Positions 62,894 to 64,000 of a DNA stretch of 64,000 bases are shown in pieces (the first letter of the stretch is position 1; each line of letters begins with the position of its first letter). Below the pieces are notes generated by a model. The model was not told where the DNA came from and did not search any database. It saw only the letters and a list, made by a program, of their open reading frames with translations. A program made the position numbers and the translations under genes. Source of the DNA: Solwaraspora sp. WMMD792 (GTDB lineage: Bacteria; Actinomycetota; Actinomycetes; Mycobacteriales; Micromonosporaceae). Location of the stretch: positions 3,906,001 through 3,970,000 of the forward strand of contig NZ_JARUBH010000009.1 of assembly GCF_029626105.1 (NCBI RefSeq), written 5' to 3'.

Positions 62894-64000
62894 GACTGCT
62901 CACCGTCAGCGGCCGGCAGCGCGGCGAGCGCTCCGGCGATGCGGGCCAGCTCCGCCTCGGCCACTGCCAACCGGGTACGGATCTTGTCCACCACCGGGGC
63001 CGGTGCCTTGTCGACGAACGCGCTGTTGCCCAACTTGGCCCGGCACTGCTCGGCTTCCCGCTCGGCCGCCGCCCGGTCCTTGGTCAACCGGGCGCGTTCA
63101 GCCGCCACGTCGATCGAACCGCGGGTGTCGAACTCGACACCGACCTGTGCGGTCACCGCGAGCTTTGCGGTAGCCGAGAAATCGGCGGCCGGCTCGTCCA
63201 GCCGGGTCAGCGACCGGATCAGCGGCTCGTGCCCGCCGACGCCCGCGTCGACCAGACCGGTCAGCCGGGCGCTGACCCGTTGGGTCGGCCGCAGCCCCTG
63301 ATCCGACCGGAACCGGCGGATCTCGGTGACCACCCGCTGCACCACGGCCAGCTCCGCCTCCGCCGCCGGGTCCTGCCACGACGGGTCGGCGACCGGCCAG
63401 GAAGCCACCATCAGGCTGCCGGCCGCCGGCTGACCCGACCCGGCCAGCGCCGACCACAACTCGTCGGTGACGAACGGAGTAACCGGGTGGAGCAGCCGCA
63501 GCAGTTGGTCGAGCACGTGGCCGAGCACCCGGCGGGTCCGGTCGGCGGCCTCCCCGCCAGCGCCCAGCACCGGCTTGCTCAGCTCCAGATACCAGTCGCA
63601 GACGTCGTCCCAGGCGAAGTGGTAGAGCGTGTCACACGCCTTGGCCAGCTCGAACGCCTCGAACTGCTGGTCGACCTGGGCCGTCACCTCCTGCAGCCGG
63701 GACATGATCCACCGGTCGGTCATGCCCAGATCCGCCCGGTCGGGCAGGTCGCCGGTCAGGTGCGCGCCGTTGAGCAGCGCGAACCTGGTGGCGTTCCACA
63801 GCTTGTTGCAGAAGTTGCGGGAACCCTGGCACCACTCCTCGCTGACCGGCACGTCGGCGCCCGGGTTGGCGCCCCGGACCAGAGTGAACCGGGTGGCGTC
63901 GGCGCCGAACCGGTCGATCCAGTCGAGCGGGTCGACGACGTTGCCGTACGACTTGGACATCTTCTTGCCGAACTGGTCCCGGACCATGCCGTGCAGGGCC
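62890..64000 (-). CDS. valS: Valyl-tRNA synthetase, C-terminal part (5' end outside window)
   Basis: The frame is open from the right edge to the stop at 62890. At the edge it reads ALHGMVRDQFGKKMSKSYGNVVDPLDW, the KMSKS catalytic loop. Downstream come the anticodon-binding region (WIMSRLQEVTAQVDQQFEAFELAKACDTLYHFAWDDVCDWYLEL and VTPFVTDELWSAL) and the C-terminal coiled-coil (ERARLTKDRAAAEREAEQCRAKLGNSAFVDKAPAPVVDKIRTRLAVAEAEL). Overlaps folC by 4 bp. Confidence 0.97.
   Translation of the reverse strand, partial: ALHGMVRDQFGKKMSKSYGNVVDPLDWIDRFGADATRFTLVRGANPGADVPVSEEWCQGSRNFCNKLWNATRFALLNGAHLTGDLPDRADLGMTDRWIMSRLQEVTAQVDQQFEAFELAKACDTLYHFAWDDVCDWYLELSKPVLGAGGEAADRTRRVLGHVLDQLLRLLHPVTPFVTDELWSALAGSGQPAAGSLMVASWPVADPSWQDPAAEAELAVVQRVVTEIRRFRSDQGLRPTQRVSARLTGLVDAGVGGHEPLIRSLTRLDEPAADFSATAKLAVTAQVGVEFDTRGSIDVAAERARLTKDRAAAEREAEQCRAKLGNSAFVDKAPAPVVDKIRTRLAVAEAELARIAGALAALPAADGEQS

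Overview
This window is a GC-rich actinobacterial chromosome segment with dense genes, many GTG starts and frequent ATGA/GTGA stop-start overlaps. Gene order and protein styles (XRE/TPR regulator, a DUF397 protein, DUF4233 next to folC, a very long RNase E/G) point to Micromonosporaceae (Micromonospora/Salinispora-like). The genus is an inference; no rRNA or tRNA gene is present to test it.

Left end (1-4960, accessory): two small unknown genes on the minus strand, a divergent XRE-type regulator with a TPR-like C-terminus, and a GNAT acetyltransferase. Two copies of the palindrome TTCCCCG-N5-CGGGGAA flank the regulator gene. Then comes an orphan CRISPR array: ten 36-nt repeats plus one degenerate terminal repeat, no cas genes in the window, and internal evidence that it is read left to right. 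A frameshifted Phd/YefM-like antitoxin remnant abuts it.

4960-8621: a translationally coupled minus-strand operon of a FecCD-type permease, a binding lipoprotein, an ABC ATPase and a SAM methyltransferase. A small repeat-containing protein of unknown function follows upstream (8731-8991).

9305-24000: conserved housekeeping. recO-uppS, then the minus-strand chain hrcA-dnaJ-rsmE-HIT-phoH-ybeY-CBS/CorC protein-CDA-like protein-era. A perfect CIRCE element stands upstream of hrcA. Next are a DUF4870 protein, hemW with a tightly divergent enoyl-CoA hydratase, and an SLT-like cell-wall protein.

24046-37691: a PhyH dioxygenase, a large convergent hairpin terminator, glsB, a NUDIX protein, lepA, a kinase-fold protein, rpsT, holA with a readable promoter, comEC-comEA, degV, and the nadD / rsfS-phosphatase cluster.

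37809-42846: pepN, a DUF397 protein, then roughly 0.9 kb of gene remnants (methyltransferase N-terminus, frameshifted VOC protein, decapitated XRE regulator) containing two related 18-bp palindromes. A small membrane protein, an unknown protein and a GNAT enzyme follow.

42961-64000: obg, rpmA-rplU behind a strong terminator, RNase E/G, the DUF2344/radical-SAM pair, a proline-rich membrane protein, a PlsC acyltransferase, ileS with a T-box leader, a Tat-exported PhoD phosphatase, ndk, a membrane-anchored VOC fusion protein, and DUF4233-folC-valS (valS runs off the right edge).

Most of the window is ordinary translation, ribosome, tRNA and cell-envelope machinery. The unusual material is concentrated at 1-4960, 8731-8991, 40700-41570 and in a few regulatory or repeat structures. 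No prophage, integrase, intact insertion sequence or biosynthetic cluster was recognised.
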